In this document: in pieces, positions 40,949-49,280 of the stretch | How the letters are laid out: each line of letters opens with the position of its first letter | How positions within the stretch are numbered: the stretch's first letter is position 1 | Origin: DATKQY01 sp035532475 | GTDB lineage: Bacteria; Actinomycetota; Acidimicrobiia; Acidimicrobiales; Bog-793 | Length of the DNA: 64,000 nt | Assembly (NCBI GenBank): GCA_035532475.1 | Contig: DATKQY010000083.1 | Location: forward strand, 10,658-74,657 | Reading direction: 5' to 3' | Made by a program: the position numbers and the translations under genes | The notes under the pieces: model-generated | Told to the model about the DNA's origin: nothing | What the model saw: the letters and a program-made list of their open reading frames with translations, nothing else | The model's database searches: none

Positions 40949-42294
40949 GAGCGCCCCACCACGGCTCCGGAGGGATGCGCGGCTCACGCTGGCGCCGATC
41001 ACGCCTGACACCCGGCAACCGGGAGGACGGCTTCGGGTTGATCGAGATGATCGTCACGCTGCTGGTGTTCGCGATCGTCATCCCGATCGCGTTCGGGACG
41101 ATCCGCAACCTCGTCCAGCAGAGCACCAACGTCCAAGATCTCGTCGGCAGCATGCAGCAGGACCAGGTCGCCGGCCAGGCGCTCCTGCAGTACCTGCACA
41201 GCGCCTACAGCGTGGCGTCGTCCTCGACCTCGAGCAGCCTGAGCGCCAACCTCGAGGTCGGCTACAGCACCGTGACCGCCACGCCGCAGATCGCGACGCT
41301 CAGCGCCGCGTGCTCGACAACGGCGACGAGCGGCGTGGGCCAGCTCCTGGTGACGTTGACGCCCTTCGGCGGCAGCCCGACCTCGCAGGACACCTACTAC
41401 GTCGAGATTCCGCAGTCCGCGGCTTCCGGCACCTGCCCGATCTTCCAGTTCGGCTACGTCCAGGCAGGACACTCCGGCTCCGCGGTGCAGTGGGCGGCGA
41501 GCCCGAGCGCGACGGCACCGACCGTCGCCCTCGAGATCACCGCGACCTTCCTCCCCGGACCGCGCATACCGACCGAGGGAGCGGCCGCGCAGCCGAGCAC
41601 GCTGCAGACCGAGATCTACCTCCAGAACGCCTCGGCCACGCCGGCACCGAACACCGCGACCACCCTGAGCGCGGCATCCTCGCCGGCGGTGGACGAGCCG
41701 GTCACGCTCAGCGCGAACGTACTGCCGAGCCCCGACGGCGGAGCGACGAGCTTCAGCGTCACCCAGCCCGACGGGATCTCTGTCGCCTGCCCGTCGTCGG
41801 CGCTCACGAACGGCGCATCAAGCTGCACGTTCACCCCTATCGAGACGGGGTCCTACGCCGTCTCGGTGCAGTACTCGGGTGACCAGAGCTTCAACCAGTC
41901 GACCTCGTCGACCACCCTGAACATCGCCTACGACACGAGCACGAGCCTCCCGCCCTCGTCGGCGCCGCCCGCATCCACCACCTCGGGCGGCGTGACGACG
42001 ATCAACGTGACCGCGACGGTCGCGGGTTCGGTGCCCGCCACCTACGCACAACCTCCGGCGCCCGGCGGAAAGGTGCAGTTCACCATCATCAGCACGAACA
42101 AGTACGGGCGGCAGTCCACGGTGACCCCGTCGGCCTGCGTCACCGGCATCGCTGTCTCGGCAGGACAGGCCATCTGTCAGAACGTCCCGATCACCGCCGG
42201 CGCCGGCAACAAGTACACCGGGACCGCGACGTTCGTCCCGACAAGTGGCTCCTACTACGGCTCGTCGTCGCCGTCGTCGACATGGAGCTACTGA
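40945..42294 (+). CDS. Large minor pilin, PilW-like, with Ig-like domain
   Basis: A 449-residue prepilin-like protein. The 29-residue basic leader ends NREDG, followed by FGLIEMIVTLLVFAIVIPIA, with Glu at +5. The next 200 residues resemble PilW (FGTIRNLVQQSTNVQDLV). The C-terminal half contains a bacterial Ig-like domain (ATTLSAASSPAVDEPVTLSA, CPSSALTNGASSCTFTP, SYAVSVQYSGDQSFNQS) and a second related domain from about residue 330 to the end. Such domains occur in adhesins and surface proteins. The ATG overlaps the previous stop by four bases, which excludes the long upstream open frame. One base is shared with the next gene (TGATG). Confidence 0.85.
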   Translation: MRAPHHGSGGMRGSRWRRSRLTPGNREDGFGLIEMIVTLLVFAIVIPIAFGTIRNLVQQSTNVQDLVGSMQQDQVAGQALLQYLHSAYSVASSSTSSSLSANLEVGYSTVTATPQIATLSAACSTTATSGVGQLLVTLTPFGGSPTSQDTYYVEIPQSAASGTCPIFQFGYVQAGHSGSAVQWAASPSATAPTVALEITATFLPGPRIPTEGAAAQPSTLQTEIYLQNASATPAPNTATTLSAASSPAVDEPVTLSANVLPSPDGGATSFSVTQPDGISVACPSSALTNGASSCTFTPIETGSYAVSVQYSGDQSFNQSTSSTTLNIAYDTSTSLPPSSAPPASTTSGGVTTINVTATVAGSVPATYAQPPAPGGKVQFTIISTNKYGRQSTVTPSACVTGIAVSAGQAICQNVPITAGAGNKYTGTATFVPTSGSYYGSSSPSSTWSY

Positions 42295-44573
42295 TGGGCC
42301 ATCTCCGCTCCCGCGAACTGGCCAACCGGCTGCGTAGCGCCGGGGTCTCGCGGCTGCAGCGGCTATCGGGGTCCCGCGACGATGCCGGCGCGGCACTGAT
42401 CATCGTCACGCTCCTGATCGCGGTGCTGGCGAGTGTGGCACCGCTCATGGTGAGTCAGATCAGTGGGAACACCGGCCTTCTCCTGGCCGCGACCGATCAG
42501 CACGCCGCGCTCGAGGCGGCGGACGCGGGCGTGCAGTGGTACAAGAACCAGCTGAACACCAACCCCTCCTACTACGAGAGCCCGGGAAGTGACCCGGCGA
42601 TGGCCACCAATCCCCCCGACAACGGCTGGTGCACGTCGGGGACGGCCGGCTGCGGGCTGCCCTCGAGCACACCCGAGGAGGCCTTCCACTACACGCCGGA
42701 CCTATCTCCGCTGTACTCGACGACCGGAGCGAGCGCCGGTGAGCTGCTGCTCACCGTGACGGGGCGGGCGGGCGTCCCCGGCAACTACGCCTACGCCTCC
42801 GTCCAGGCCAGCTTCAGACGCGCCTCGATCCTCGACAACACCTACTTCTCGAACTACGAGCTGCTCGACCCGAGCGTCATCCAGTCCTACGTCGACGACG
42901 CAGGGATCAGCGGCATCGACCAGAACATCGTGTACACCGCCGCCGGCTACATGGTCACCGTGAACGGGTCGTCAAAGTCCGTGCTCGCCGCCACCGTCAC
43001 CGACGCGGGGGCGCCAAGCGTCTCGCTGTGGACCGCCATGTGCGGCTACTACACCTACCAGCCGAACACGTTCATCGACTCCCTCGGCCAGGTGCCGACC
43101 AACAACGCTGCGAATCCTTACTACTCCTCCTCCTATCCGTACTACGGCCCGTTCTTCGGGCTGTACGGCTGGGCGTCGAACAGCCAGAACGCGCCGGGCT
43201 CGTTCCAGTTCACGCAGGGTTCGCAGACCGTGACCGTGCCGAACTCGCAGAGCGTCTGCGGCGGGGAGTTCCACTTCATCAACGGTGACACCTTCAACGG
43301 TCCCGTCTACACCGAGGACCAGCTGCACATCTGCGGCAGTCCGGCCTTTGAGGGTCAGCCGGTCTCGCTGACCTCGGGTGCATCCTCGAACGAGGTGTAC
43401 GCCTACGACCTCCCGGGCTCGGTCGCGGTGAACGGCAACAACTCCGGTACGGGCAAGACCTACCCCGCCAGCTCGAACGGCTACTACGCGCCGGGCGGCG
43501 TCATCGGCGACTCGTCATGCACGAACAACCCCACGTACGCCTCCGGCGGCGCCGGCGGCCCGGCGTTGAACGGCAACCAGGCGATGCCCCAGACGAACGC
43601 GCAGCTAGCGACGAGCGTGGGCTGCGTCTACTCGGGACCGACGATGATCGAGCTCGTCACCCCGTCGAGCGGTACGACGACCATGAACGTGTGGAGCCCG
43701 CTCTCGACCGTCGCCGGCGGCACCGTATCCTCGTGCGGCGGGGGGAGCTTCTCTGCGACGACCCCGTGGGTCACCGGGATCGCGCTTCCCTCGAACGGCA
43801 TCGTCTACGTCACCGGAGCCACGAGTTCCACTGGCGTCAGCGTTCCCGACTGTGTCGACGCCAACGCCGTCAGCACGAATTCCCCCAGCACGGGCAACCC
43901 GGGCAACTCGACCTGCACGGCAGGAACCGCGTTCGTCGAGGGTGAGCTCTCGGGTCAGTTGACGATCGCCGCCGCCGGCAACATCGTCATCACGAGGGAC
44001 ATCACCTACCACTGCGTCGACGGGTCGGGCTCGGCGAGCTCGGCGAACCCGGCGAGCGTCTCGGCCTGCACCAGCACCAATACGCCGGACGTGCTTGGAC
44101 TCGACGCCGGAAACGATGTGATCGTCTCCCGGCCGAGCGTCGGGAGCAGCCCCACGTACTGCTCCAACGACGGCACCGGCACGATCTCGACGTCGTCCAG
44201 CGCGCTGACGGCGGCGGTCGCCCCGACCTGCGAGATCCAGAACCCGATCGTCGATGCTGCCGTGATCGCCACGCAGGGCTCGTTCGGCGACCAGAGCTTC
44301 AGCCTCGGCCAGTCCGATGGCAACCTCAACCTGAACGGGGCCGACGTCAGCGACTACCGCGGTCCATTCGGGACGTTCGGGAACTGCAGCGGTCCGAACG
44401 GGGTGTGCACCGGCTACAACAAGGTCTTCTCCTTCGACAGCCGCCTCGCTTACCTCACCCCGCCCGGTCTCCTCAACATCTCCGGCGCCGTGTGGCAGGA
44501 GGTGAACTCCACGAGCTGCGGCGACGTCAACACCGCCACCGAGAACCCGGTGACCTGTCCCACGCTGCCCTGA
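42294..44573 (+). CDS. Very large minor pilin-like protein, PilX-like N terminus
   Basis: A 759-residue protein. Near the N terminus, DAGAALIIVTLLIAVLASVAP is a PilX-type hydrophobic segment, and HAALEAADAGVQWYKNQL matches the conserved AAEAG motif of PilX proteins. PilX members lack the canonical Gly-Phe-Glu cleavage site, as here. The remaining 680 residues are Ser/Thr/Gly/Asn-rich with many paired cysteines and no recognised domain; they probably form a beta-rich exported head. The start at ATG 42294 overlaps the previous stop by one base; ATG 42282 is the alternative. It is the last gene of the pilus operon and the best tip-adhesin candidate by size (inference). Confidence 0.8.
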   Translation: MGHLRSRELANRLRSAGVSRLQRLSGSRDDAGAALIIVTLLIAVLASVAPLMVSQISGNTGLLLAATDQHAALEAADAGVQWYKNQLNTNPSYYESPGSDPAMATNPPDNGWCTSGTAGCGLPSSTPEEAFHYTPDLSPLYSTTGASAGELLLTVTGRAGVPGNYAYASVQASFRRASILDNTYFSNYELLDPSVIQSYVDDAGISGIDQNIVYTAAGYMVTVNGSSKSVLAATVTDAGAPSVSLWTAMCGYYTYQPNTFIDSLGQVPTNNAANPYYSSSYPYYGPFFGLYGWASNSQNAPGSFQFTQGSQTVTVPNSQSVCGGEFHFINGDTFNGPVYTEDQLHICGSPAFEGQPVSLTSGASSNEVYAYDLPGSVAVNGNNSGTGKTYPASSNGYYAPGGVIGDSSCTNNPTYASGGAGGPALNGNQAMPQTNAQLATSVGCVYSGPTMIELVTPSSGTTTMNVWSPLSTVAGGTVSSCGGGSFSATTPWVTGIALPSNGIVYVTGATSSTGVSVPDCVDANAVSTNSPSTGNPGNSTCTAGTAFVEGELSGQLTIAAAGNIVITRDITYHCVDGSGSASSANPASVSACTSTNTPDVLGLDAGNDVIVSRPSVGSSPTYCSNDGTGTISTSSSALTAAVAPTCEIQNPIVDAAVIATQGSFGDQSFSLGQSDGNLNLNGADVSDYRGPFGTFGNCSGPNGVCTGYNKVFSFDSRLAYLTPPGLLNISGAVWQEVNSTSCGDVNTATENPVTCPTLP

Positions 44574-44961
44574 GACTGACCGAGTCGCGCCGTGGGCCGC
44601 GGCCCGAGACGACAGAGCGCGGCCCGCGTGCCCGACCGGCCCGGGCGAAGGGCGCGATGCCGTGGTGGGCGGGGGGCGCATCACGGGCCCGCAATCGGCC
44701 CCAGCCGGCCCCGCTGGTCGTGCGGGTTCGACTCTCACGTCCTCGTCGGTCGCGCTGGTTACCCTGGCGCGGACGCGTCGGGAGGTTGGGCGCGCGCCAG
44801 TGCCTGCACCCGGGCGACCGGCGACCGGGCTCGCTTCGAATCGCGGGCGGCGGCGCACACCACCTCGTTCTCGCTCGGCCGCGCTCCTTCCCGGCCGGAC
44901 ACCCCAGCTCAGCACCCATCGCGTGGCGGCGGCGGAGCGCGTTGCTACGGTCGCGTCCACG
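44574..44961. other. Intergenic region after the pilus operon with a large stem-loop
   Basis: No gene is supported in these 388 bases. Just after the operon, CGTGGGCCGC (44591-44600) pairs with GCGGCCCGCG (44619-44628), a 10-bp stem with one G-U and an 18-base loop, possibly the operon terminator despite lacking a T-tract. The rest shows only Arg/Ala/Pro-rich shadow frames. Confidence 0.45.
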
Positions 44962-45300
44962 ATGGCACGACGACGGAGCCCCAGCAGGCAAGTCAGCGCC
45001 GCGTCCGCCGACGACCGCCTCGTGCGCACGGCGACGTGGCGGGGTCTTCGCCCGCACGACGCCATCCACGTCCGCGGCAAGCCCGGCCAGCAACGCCGGT
45101 GGGAGTTCCTCGCCTTCGTGCAGAACACGGTCACCGGCGAGTGCTTCATCGAGGTGGTCGGAGGCAAGCTGGAGCGCAACGGCCACTACCAGCGCAACGT
45201 GCGGATGTTCCCGCCCGAGCGTTGCTCGTTGCCACCCAGGCGGTCGCGCCGAGTCGCGCCCGACGACGCATCGGTCCAGCTGAGCTTCGACGGCCCGTGA
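44962..45300 (+). CDS. Conserved hypothetical protein
   Basis: A 112-residue basic, soluble protein. The core LVRTATWRGLRPHDAIHVRG, WEFLAFVQNTVTGECFIEVV and NGHYQRNVRMFPPERC looks like a small SH3-like beta-barrel family common in actinobacteria, with no known function. A TACGGT hexamer lies about ten bases before the ATG. No membrane segment or signal. It is followed 70 bases later by a monooxygenase-fold protein in the same direction; an operon link is not clear. Confidence 0.6.
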   Translation: MARRRSPSRQVSAASADDRLVRTATWRGLRPHDAIHVRGKPGQQRRWEFLAFVQNTVTGECFIEVVGGKLERNGHYQRNVRMFPPERCSLPPRRSRRVAPDDASVQLSFDGP

Positions 45301-45369
45301 CCCGCGGGCGCGAGCTGGATACGATCCCGTCGGCGTCGGAGCGTCCGACGTGTTGACCAGGGAGGATCC

Positions 45370-45663
45370 GTGAGCGTTCTCGTCGTGCTCAGCAGCCACG
45401 CAAAGCCCGACCGCGTCGAAGACCTGAAGGCGCTCTTCCGGGAGATCCTGCCCGACACACGTTCGTTCGACGGCTGCGAAGGCGTCACCGTCTACCAGGA
45501 CCAGGACGACCCGACGAGGATCATCCTCCTCGAGACCTGGGAGAGCCGCCCGAAGTTCGAGACGTACGGCGCCTGGCGCGCCGGGCGGGGAGACTCGGGC
45601 AGGATGGGCGAGCTAGTCGCCGCGCCGCCCCTCTTCCAGTTCCACGACATCGTCGACGCATAA
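45370..45663 (+). CDS. Antibiotic biosynthesis monooxygenase (ABM)-fold protein
   Basis: A 97-residue dimeric alpha-beta barrel type protein. Visible pattern: VLVVLSSHAKPDRVEDLKAL at the N terminus, then CEGVTVYQDQDDPTRIILLE and TWESRPKFETYGAWR, the ABM-domain arrangement. Members act as cofactor-free monooxygenases or bind haem or quinones; no specific residue here decides which. AGGGAGG precedes the GTG. It sits in a run of small same-strand genes (an SRPBCC protein next). Confidence 0.85.
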   Translation: MSVLVVLSSHAKPDRVEDLKALFREILPDTRSFDGCEGVTVYQDQDDPTRIILLETWESRPKFETYGAWRAGRGDSGRMGELVAAPPLFQFHDIVDA

Positions 45664-45722
45664 GGCCCTGCCGGTCCCCGACGAGCGCCTCGACGCGCCG
45701 AAGCGCCCGGGCGGAGGGACCC

Positions 45723-46163
45723 GTGGCGCACGCTGAGCGCACGGTGACGATCGGCAGGCCGATCGGCGAGGTGTTCGACTTCCTGGCGGACGGCACGAAC
45801 AACCCGAAGTGGCGCCACGCGGTGCTCGACGTGACGCTCACCGCCGGCGAGGGCGCCACGGCCACCTACGCCCAGGGCGTGCGGGGCCCCGGGGGACGGC
45901 GCCTCGCGGGCGACTACCGGGTCGTCGGCTTCGACCCCCCGCACCGGCTGGCGGTCGAGGTGACCTCGGGCCCGGTCCGGCCGAGCATCGGTTTCGAGCT
46001 CCACGAGCTGGCAGCGACGAGCACGAGCGTTCGCTGCACGGTGGACCTCCGGCCCCGCGGCCTCCTCGCCAGGTTGGCCGACGGTGCGGTCCGCAGGGGG
46101 ATGGAGGAGGAGGTGGCGCACCTCGAGGACCTGAAGCGGTACCTCGAGGAGGCGGCGCCGTAG
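45723..46163 (+). CDS. SRPBCC (START-like) family protein
   Basis: A 146-residue single-domain START-like protein. It starts with AERTVTIGRPIGEVFDFLAD, the family entry strand and helix, followed by NPKWRHAVLDVTLT and the long C-terminal helix MEEEVAHLEDLKRYLEEA that closes the hydrophobic cavity. Such proteins bind lipids or small hydrophobic ligands, and the function is not specified by sequence. The GTG has AGGGAC nearby. Same direction as the preceding ABM-fold gene, with 59 bases between. Confidence 0.88.
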   Translation: MAHAERTVTIGRPIGEVFDFLADGTNNPKWRHAVLDVTLTAGEGATATYAQGVRGPGGRRLAGDYRVVGFDPPHRLAVEVTSGPVRPSIGFELHELAATSTSVRCTVDLRPRGLLARLADGAVRRGMEEEVAHLEDLKRYLEEAAP

Positions 46164-46246
46164 CCCTCTTCCTCCGGAAGTTCAGCCGAGCCCGTCATCG
46201 GGCAGAATCGCGCCTGTCACCATCGTCGACAGGAAGGTCCCCCGGC

Positions 46247-46669
46247 ATGAAGCTCCACAATTTCCCGTCGCGTCTCGCCGCCGGTGCGTTCATCCTCAAC
46301 GCAGGGCTCGGCAAGCTCTCCGCAGAGCCGGAGACGGCCGAGGGCCTGCACGGCATGGCGACCGGGACGTACCCGTTCCTCGGCTCGATCCCAGCGAGCC
46401 GATTCGTTCGCATCCTCGCGATCAGCGAGATCGCGCTCGGCTCGGCGCTGCTGGTGCCCTTCGTCCCCGATCGCAAGGCCGGGTTCGCCCTGACCGCCTT
46501 CGCCGCCAGCCTCCTCGGCCTCTACCTCCGCACCCCGGGGATGCGCGAGGAGGGCACCATCCGGCCCACCCAGCAGGGGACGCCGATCGCGAAGGACGTC
46601 TGGCTGCTCGGCACGGGGCTATCCCTGCTCCTCGACCGTGCCCGCCCGAGGTCGTCCGAAGCCGGGTGA
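46247..46669 (+). CDS. DoxX-like membrane protein
   Basis: A 140-residue membrane protein with about four hydrophobic segments. RLAAGAFILNAGLGKLSAEPETAEGL at the N terminus (quoted in two parts: the helix and the Lys-Leu turn) and FVRILAISEIALGSALLVPF match the small DoxX/DoxD-type membrane family. A charged loop with TIRPTQQGTPIAKDVWLLG precedes the last helix. Members are linked to quinone or redox processes, but no reaction is shown here. AGGAAGG nine bases before the ATG supports the start, and excludes the long upstream frame. Confidence 0.75.
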   Translation: MKLHNFPSRLAAGAFILNAGLGKLSAEPETAEGLHGMATGTYPFLGSIPASRFVRILAISEIALGSALLVPFVPDRKAGFALTAFAASLLGLYLRTPGMREEGTIRPTQQGTPIAKDVWLLGTGLSLLLDRARPRSSEAG

Positions 46670-46806
46670 GCCCCGACCCGCCGGCGCGGGCGGGGCTTCC
46701 CGCCCTCCTCGTTCGCGCCCCGAAGGGACCGCAGCCCCGCCACCAGGTGCGCGAACCTCGAGCACGCGCGACGATGTCGTAGCAACCCGGCTGCAAGGAG
46801 GCAGAG

Positions 46807-47244
46807 ATGGGCCTGATGGACAAGGTGAAGGCGCAAGCGACGCAGCTCGCCGACAAGGCGCAGGAGGCCGGCAAGACCGGTCAGGCCAAGATCGAAGCGG
46901 TCCAGGCGAGGCGCCGCGCGGATGCGCTCCTGGAGGAGCTCGGAAGGATCACCTACCGCGCCCGCACCGGCACCAGCTCGCCTGCGGACGAGTCGAGGAG
47001 CAGCGAGATCGTCGACCAGCTCCGCCAGTACGAGGCCGAGCACGGATCCCTCGCCGACGCCGACGGGACCGACGGCGTGACGACCGTCGCGAGCTCTGCT
47101 CCGACCACGACCTTCGTCCCGTCGCCAGGCCCGGCCACCGCCCCCGAGGCGACGTCGGCCCCGGCTCCCACCTCACCCCCGGCGTCCGCAGCGGGCGAGA
47201 CGCAAGGCGTCCCGAAGCCGTCGTTCGGCTCCGGCGAACTCTAG
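46807..47244 (+). CDS. Small coiled-coil protein with disordered tail
   Basis: A 145-residue protein. The first 80 residues form an amphipathic coiled coil (LMDKVKAQATQLADKAQEAG; RADALLEELGRITYRAR), a pattern I know from many actinobacterial proteins of unknown function, some annotated as phage-shock-like or YtxH-like. The tail is Pro/Ala/Thr/Ser-rich and likely disordered. No membrane segment. A strong AAGGAGGCAG precedes the ATG. A GC-rich hairpin follows the stop. Confidence 0.75.
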   Translation: MGLMDKVKAQATQLADKAQEAGKTGQAKIEAVQARRRADALLEELGRITYRARTGTSSPADESRSSEIVDQLRQYEAEHGSLADADGTDGVTTVASSAPTTTFVPSPGPATAPEATSAPAPTSPPASAAGETQGVPKPSFGSGEL

Positions 47245-47259
47245 GGGCGGCGAATCTCC

Positions 47260-47284
47260 CCGGCGCCGCCTTCGCGGGCGCCGG
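47260..47284 (+). terminator. GC-rich stem-loop after the coiled-coil gene
   Basis: CCGGCGC and GCGCCGG form a 7-bp stem with an 11-base loop that can pair further. No T-tract follows. Confidence 0.4.
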
Positions 47285-47332
47285 CGCCCGGCCCTTGTGG
47301 TCCGACCCTGGCGGCCGCCGGGCCGTAACCGG

Positions 47333-47361
47333 TTGACGTGCACTTACGCGCTTGGGATCAT
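47333..47361 (+). promoter_or_regulatory. Predicted sigma-A-type promoter
   Basis: TTGACG and GATCAT are separated by 17 bases. Transcription would start about 65 bases before the ATG of the next membrane protein, which has GGGGG as its ribosome binding site. One of the clearest classical promoters in the window. Confidence 0.55.
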
Positions 47362-47432
47362 GACGGCGTGCCGGTGGCAACGATCAGGGCCCGACATCTG
47401 GACGGGCCGTCAAAGCCGAAATTGGGGGTCCG

Positions 47433-48047
47433 ATGGCTGACGTCGTCGCAGACATTGCAGTCCAGGCGCCGCCGGCACCGAGCGTCGCGGGGACGAAATC
47501 CGGATCCATCGTCCCGCTGAGGGGGCTGTGGATCGTCGGCGGGGTGCTTGTGGCGCTGATCGGCGCGATCGCGGGCAACTGGCAGTGGGCGCTCGACTTC
47601 TTCCACGTTGCCGGCGGCGGCCTGTGGACCGGCATCGACCTGTTCGTCGGTTTCGTCATCGGACCGATCATCGGACACCTGGACATCCCTGCCCGCATGG
47701 CGTTCATGCGACGGTTCATGCCGAAGATGCTGCTGATCATGCCGACGCTCGTGGTCGCGACCCTCACCTCCGGATGGCAGCTCGCCCGGCGGCTCGGCAA
47801 CCTCACGGTGCCGTATCCCCAACACTGGTGGATCGTGGCGTCGTTCATCGTCGTCGGCGTCATGGCGATCATCGCCTACGTGGTATTGGAGCCGGCGAAC
47901 ATCAGCGTGCTGCTCGAGCTGCGCAAGCCCGAGCCGAACGGGCTGTTGATCGGGCGCCTCATGCGTCGGTTCATCTACACGGCGGGGATCACCGGGGTGA
48001 TGCAGGTCGCGACGCTGATCATCATGACCAAGCTGGCGACGTGGTGA
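47433..48047 (+). CDS. Multi-pass membrane protein, CopD/DUF2269-like
   Basis: A 204-residue protein with about four to five hydrophobic segments. The motif FFHVAGGGLWTGIDLFVGF in the second helix has a membrane His as in CopD, DUF2269 and urate-oxidase N-terminal families. RMAFMRRFMPKMLLIMPTLV and a His-Trp-Trp turn (PQHWWIVA) follow. These families are associated with copper handling or redox cofactors, but here only the architecture is seen. The next membrane gene overlaps by four bases, and the two proteins probably work as a pair. Confidence 0.6.
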   Translation: MADVVADIAVQAPPAPSVAGTKSGSIVPLRGLWIVGGVLVALIGAIAGNWQWALDFFHVAGGGLWTGIDLFVGFVIGPIIGHLDIPARMAFMRRFMPKMLLIMPTLVVATLTSGWQLARRLGNLTVPYPQHWWIVASFIVVGVMAIIAYVVLEPANISVLLELRKPEPNGLLIGRLMRRFIYTAGITGVMQVATLIIMTKLATW

Positions 48048-48460
48048 GCGCGCCCGCCGGCGACGCCGGGGACACGACCCGCTCACCGATCGTCGCGCTG
48101 GCAGTCGGAGCCATCGTCACCGCCTTCGTCTCCGTCGGCTACATCGCCGCCTACATGCCGCGCAACGCCCCCCTCGCCGTGCCGGTCGCGCTGCTCGTCG
48201 CTTCCGGGGTGATGTCGCTCGGCGCGATCGTCCTGCTCACCCGACTGCGCAGGTTCGCCTGGCACCTGTTCTTCAACGTCGCCCGCTGGGTCCTTGCCCT
48301 GACGTTCGTCTTCGCCGCCATGGCCGAGTACGTCTTCGCCTACGACGACACCCGGGGCACGCCGCTCGTGATCCTCACCGTCGTGCTCATCCTGGCGGCC
48401 GTCAACATCCCCGTAGTCCTCGGGTTCTCGGTCGCGCGCCATGAGCGCGTCGCCGGCTGA
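48044..48460 (+). CDS. Four-helix membrane protein of unknown function
   Basis: A 138-residue membrane protein with four hydrophobic segments (SPIVALAVGAIVTAFVSVGY; VPVALLVASGVMSLGAIVLL; VARWVLALTFVFAAMAEYVF; VILTVVLILAAVNIPVVLG). No catalytic motif is visible; the charged His-Glu-Arg end is cytoplasmic by the positive-inside rule. The GTG start is translationally coupled to the preceding membrane protein. A strong terminator follows. Function not known. Confidence 0.7.
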   Translation: MSAPAGDAGDTTRSPIVALAVGAIVTAFVSVGYIAAYMPRNAPLAVPVALLVASGVMSLGAIVLLTRLRRFAWHLFFNVARWVLALTFVFAAMAEYVFAYDDTRGTPLVILTVVLILAAVNIPVVLGFSVARHERVAG

Positions 48461-48493
48461 GCGGAGCGGGTCACCAGCCGACCTCGCACGATC

Positions 48494-48527
48494 AAACGAC
48501 ACCCTCGCGCAGGCGAGGGTGTCGTTT
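48494..48527. terminator. Bidirectional intrinsic terminator
   Basis: AAACGACACCCTCGC pairs perfectly over 15 bp with its complement across a GCAG loop. The arms end in AAA and TTT, so the element works on both strands between the converging membrane-protein operon and the tetR-like gene. It is the best intrinsic terminator in the window. Confidence 0.85.
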
Positions 48528-48601
48528 CGCTGTCGCGGCAGCGAGGCGGCGGGTCAGGTGGTTGCGCGGCGCGGCGGGCGCAGGGCAACGCCGCGAACGG
48601 C

Positions 48602-49213
48602 TCAGCCCGCCGGCTGACCCGGCGCTCCTGATACCTGCCCGCTCGCGGCCGACCGGCGAGCGTCGTACGCGCCGAGGTAGCGCTCGAACGCCTCGTCGGC
48701 ACCCCGACGGTCACCGCTGGCGAGCAGGTCGAGGAGCAGGCCCCGCACGACCGCCGCCCCGAGGCGCGCCTCGGCCCTGGCCTCCTCGCGCGACATGCCG
48801 TGCTCGGTCCCGTACTCGGTCACCGGGTCGAGCCACGAGTCGACGATCCCCTCCAAGAAGCCCGTCGTCCCCGGACGGCCCTGTAGCGCCTGCCCGTAGA
48901 GCTCGAAGAAGAGCCGCTCGCGGGGCCAGAGCGCCGGGTCCGACACCCGGCGCCAGAACGCTCTCGCGGCCTCGACCGGCGACGCCTCCCCTCCGGGCGC
49001 ACCCGCAGCGAAGAACCGGCGCTCGGCCTCCTCGCTCGCCTGGACGATCGCGACGAGCAGCCCCGCTTTCGATCCGAAGTGGTAGATGAGCATCCGGTGG
49101 CTCGAGCCGATCGCGGCGGCGAGCTCACGCAGGCTGAGATCACCCACCCCGTGGCCGACGACGTAGTCGAGGGCCGCGGCGAGCAGCCGATCGCGGGGTT
49201 GTGCCGGCCTCAC
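48602..49213 (-). CDS. TetR-family transcriptional regulator
   Basis: A 203-residue repressor. The N-terminal helix-turn-helix reads RDRLLAAALDYVVGHGVGDL, then LSLRELAAAIGSSHRMLIYHFGSKAGLL, the usual TetR DNA-binding pattern (shown in two parts). The helical C-terminal ligand domain has no recognisable subtype. The GTG start is seven bases from a pair of palindromes that also lie upstream of the divergent SRPBCC gene, so it almost certainly represses itself and that neighbour. The inducing ligand is unknown. The terminator beyond its stop separates it from the converging membrane proteins. Confidence 0.92.
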   Translation of the reverse strand: MRPAQPRDRLLAAALDYVVGHGVGDLSLRELAAAIGSSHRMLIYHFGSKAGLLVAIVQASEEAERRFFAAGAPGGEASPVEAARAFWRRVSDPALWPRERLFFELYGQALQGRPGTTGFLEGIVDSWLDPVTEYGTEHGMSREEARAEARLGAAVVRGLLLDLLASGDRRGADEAFERYLGAYDARRSAASGQVSGAPGQPAG

Positions 49214-49219
49214 GAGGCC

Positions 49220-49256
49220 TGTACCGTACCAGACGGTACATGTACCATCCGGTACA
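49220..49256. promoter_or_regulatory. Double palindromic operator for the TetR-like regulator
   Basis: TGTACCGT-ACCAG-ACGGTACA is a perfect 8-bp inverted repeat, directly abutted by TGTACC-ATCC-GGTACA, a perfect 6-bp one. Both lie between the tetR-like start and the divergent SRPBCC start, overlapping the probable promoters of both. Dyad geometry fits TetR dimers bound side by side. Confidence 0.8.
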
Positions 49257-49280
49257 GAACCCTCACGCAGGAGGCACGGC

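Noticed and set aside
44405..45356. Overlapping 250-290-codon frames after the pilus operon
   Set aside because: Several frames are open on both strands at once, the mark of GC-rich shadow; only the C-terminal 112 codons from 44962 resemble a known family.
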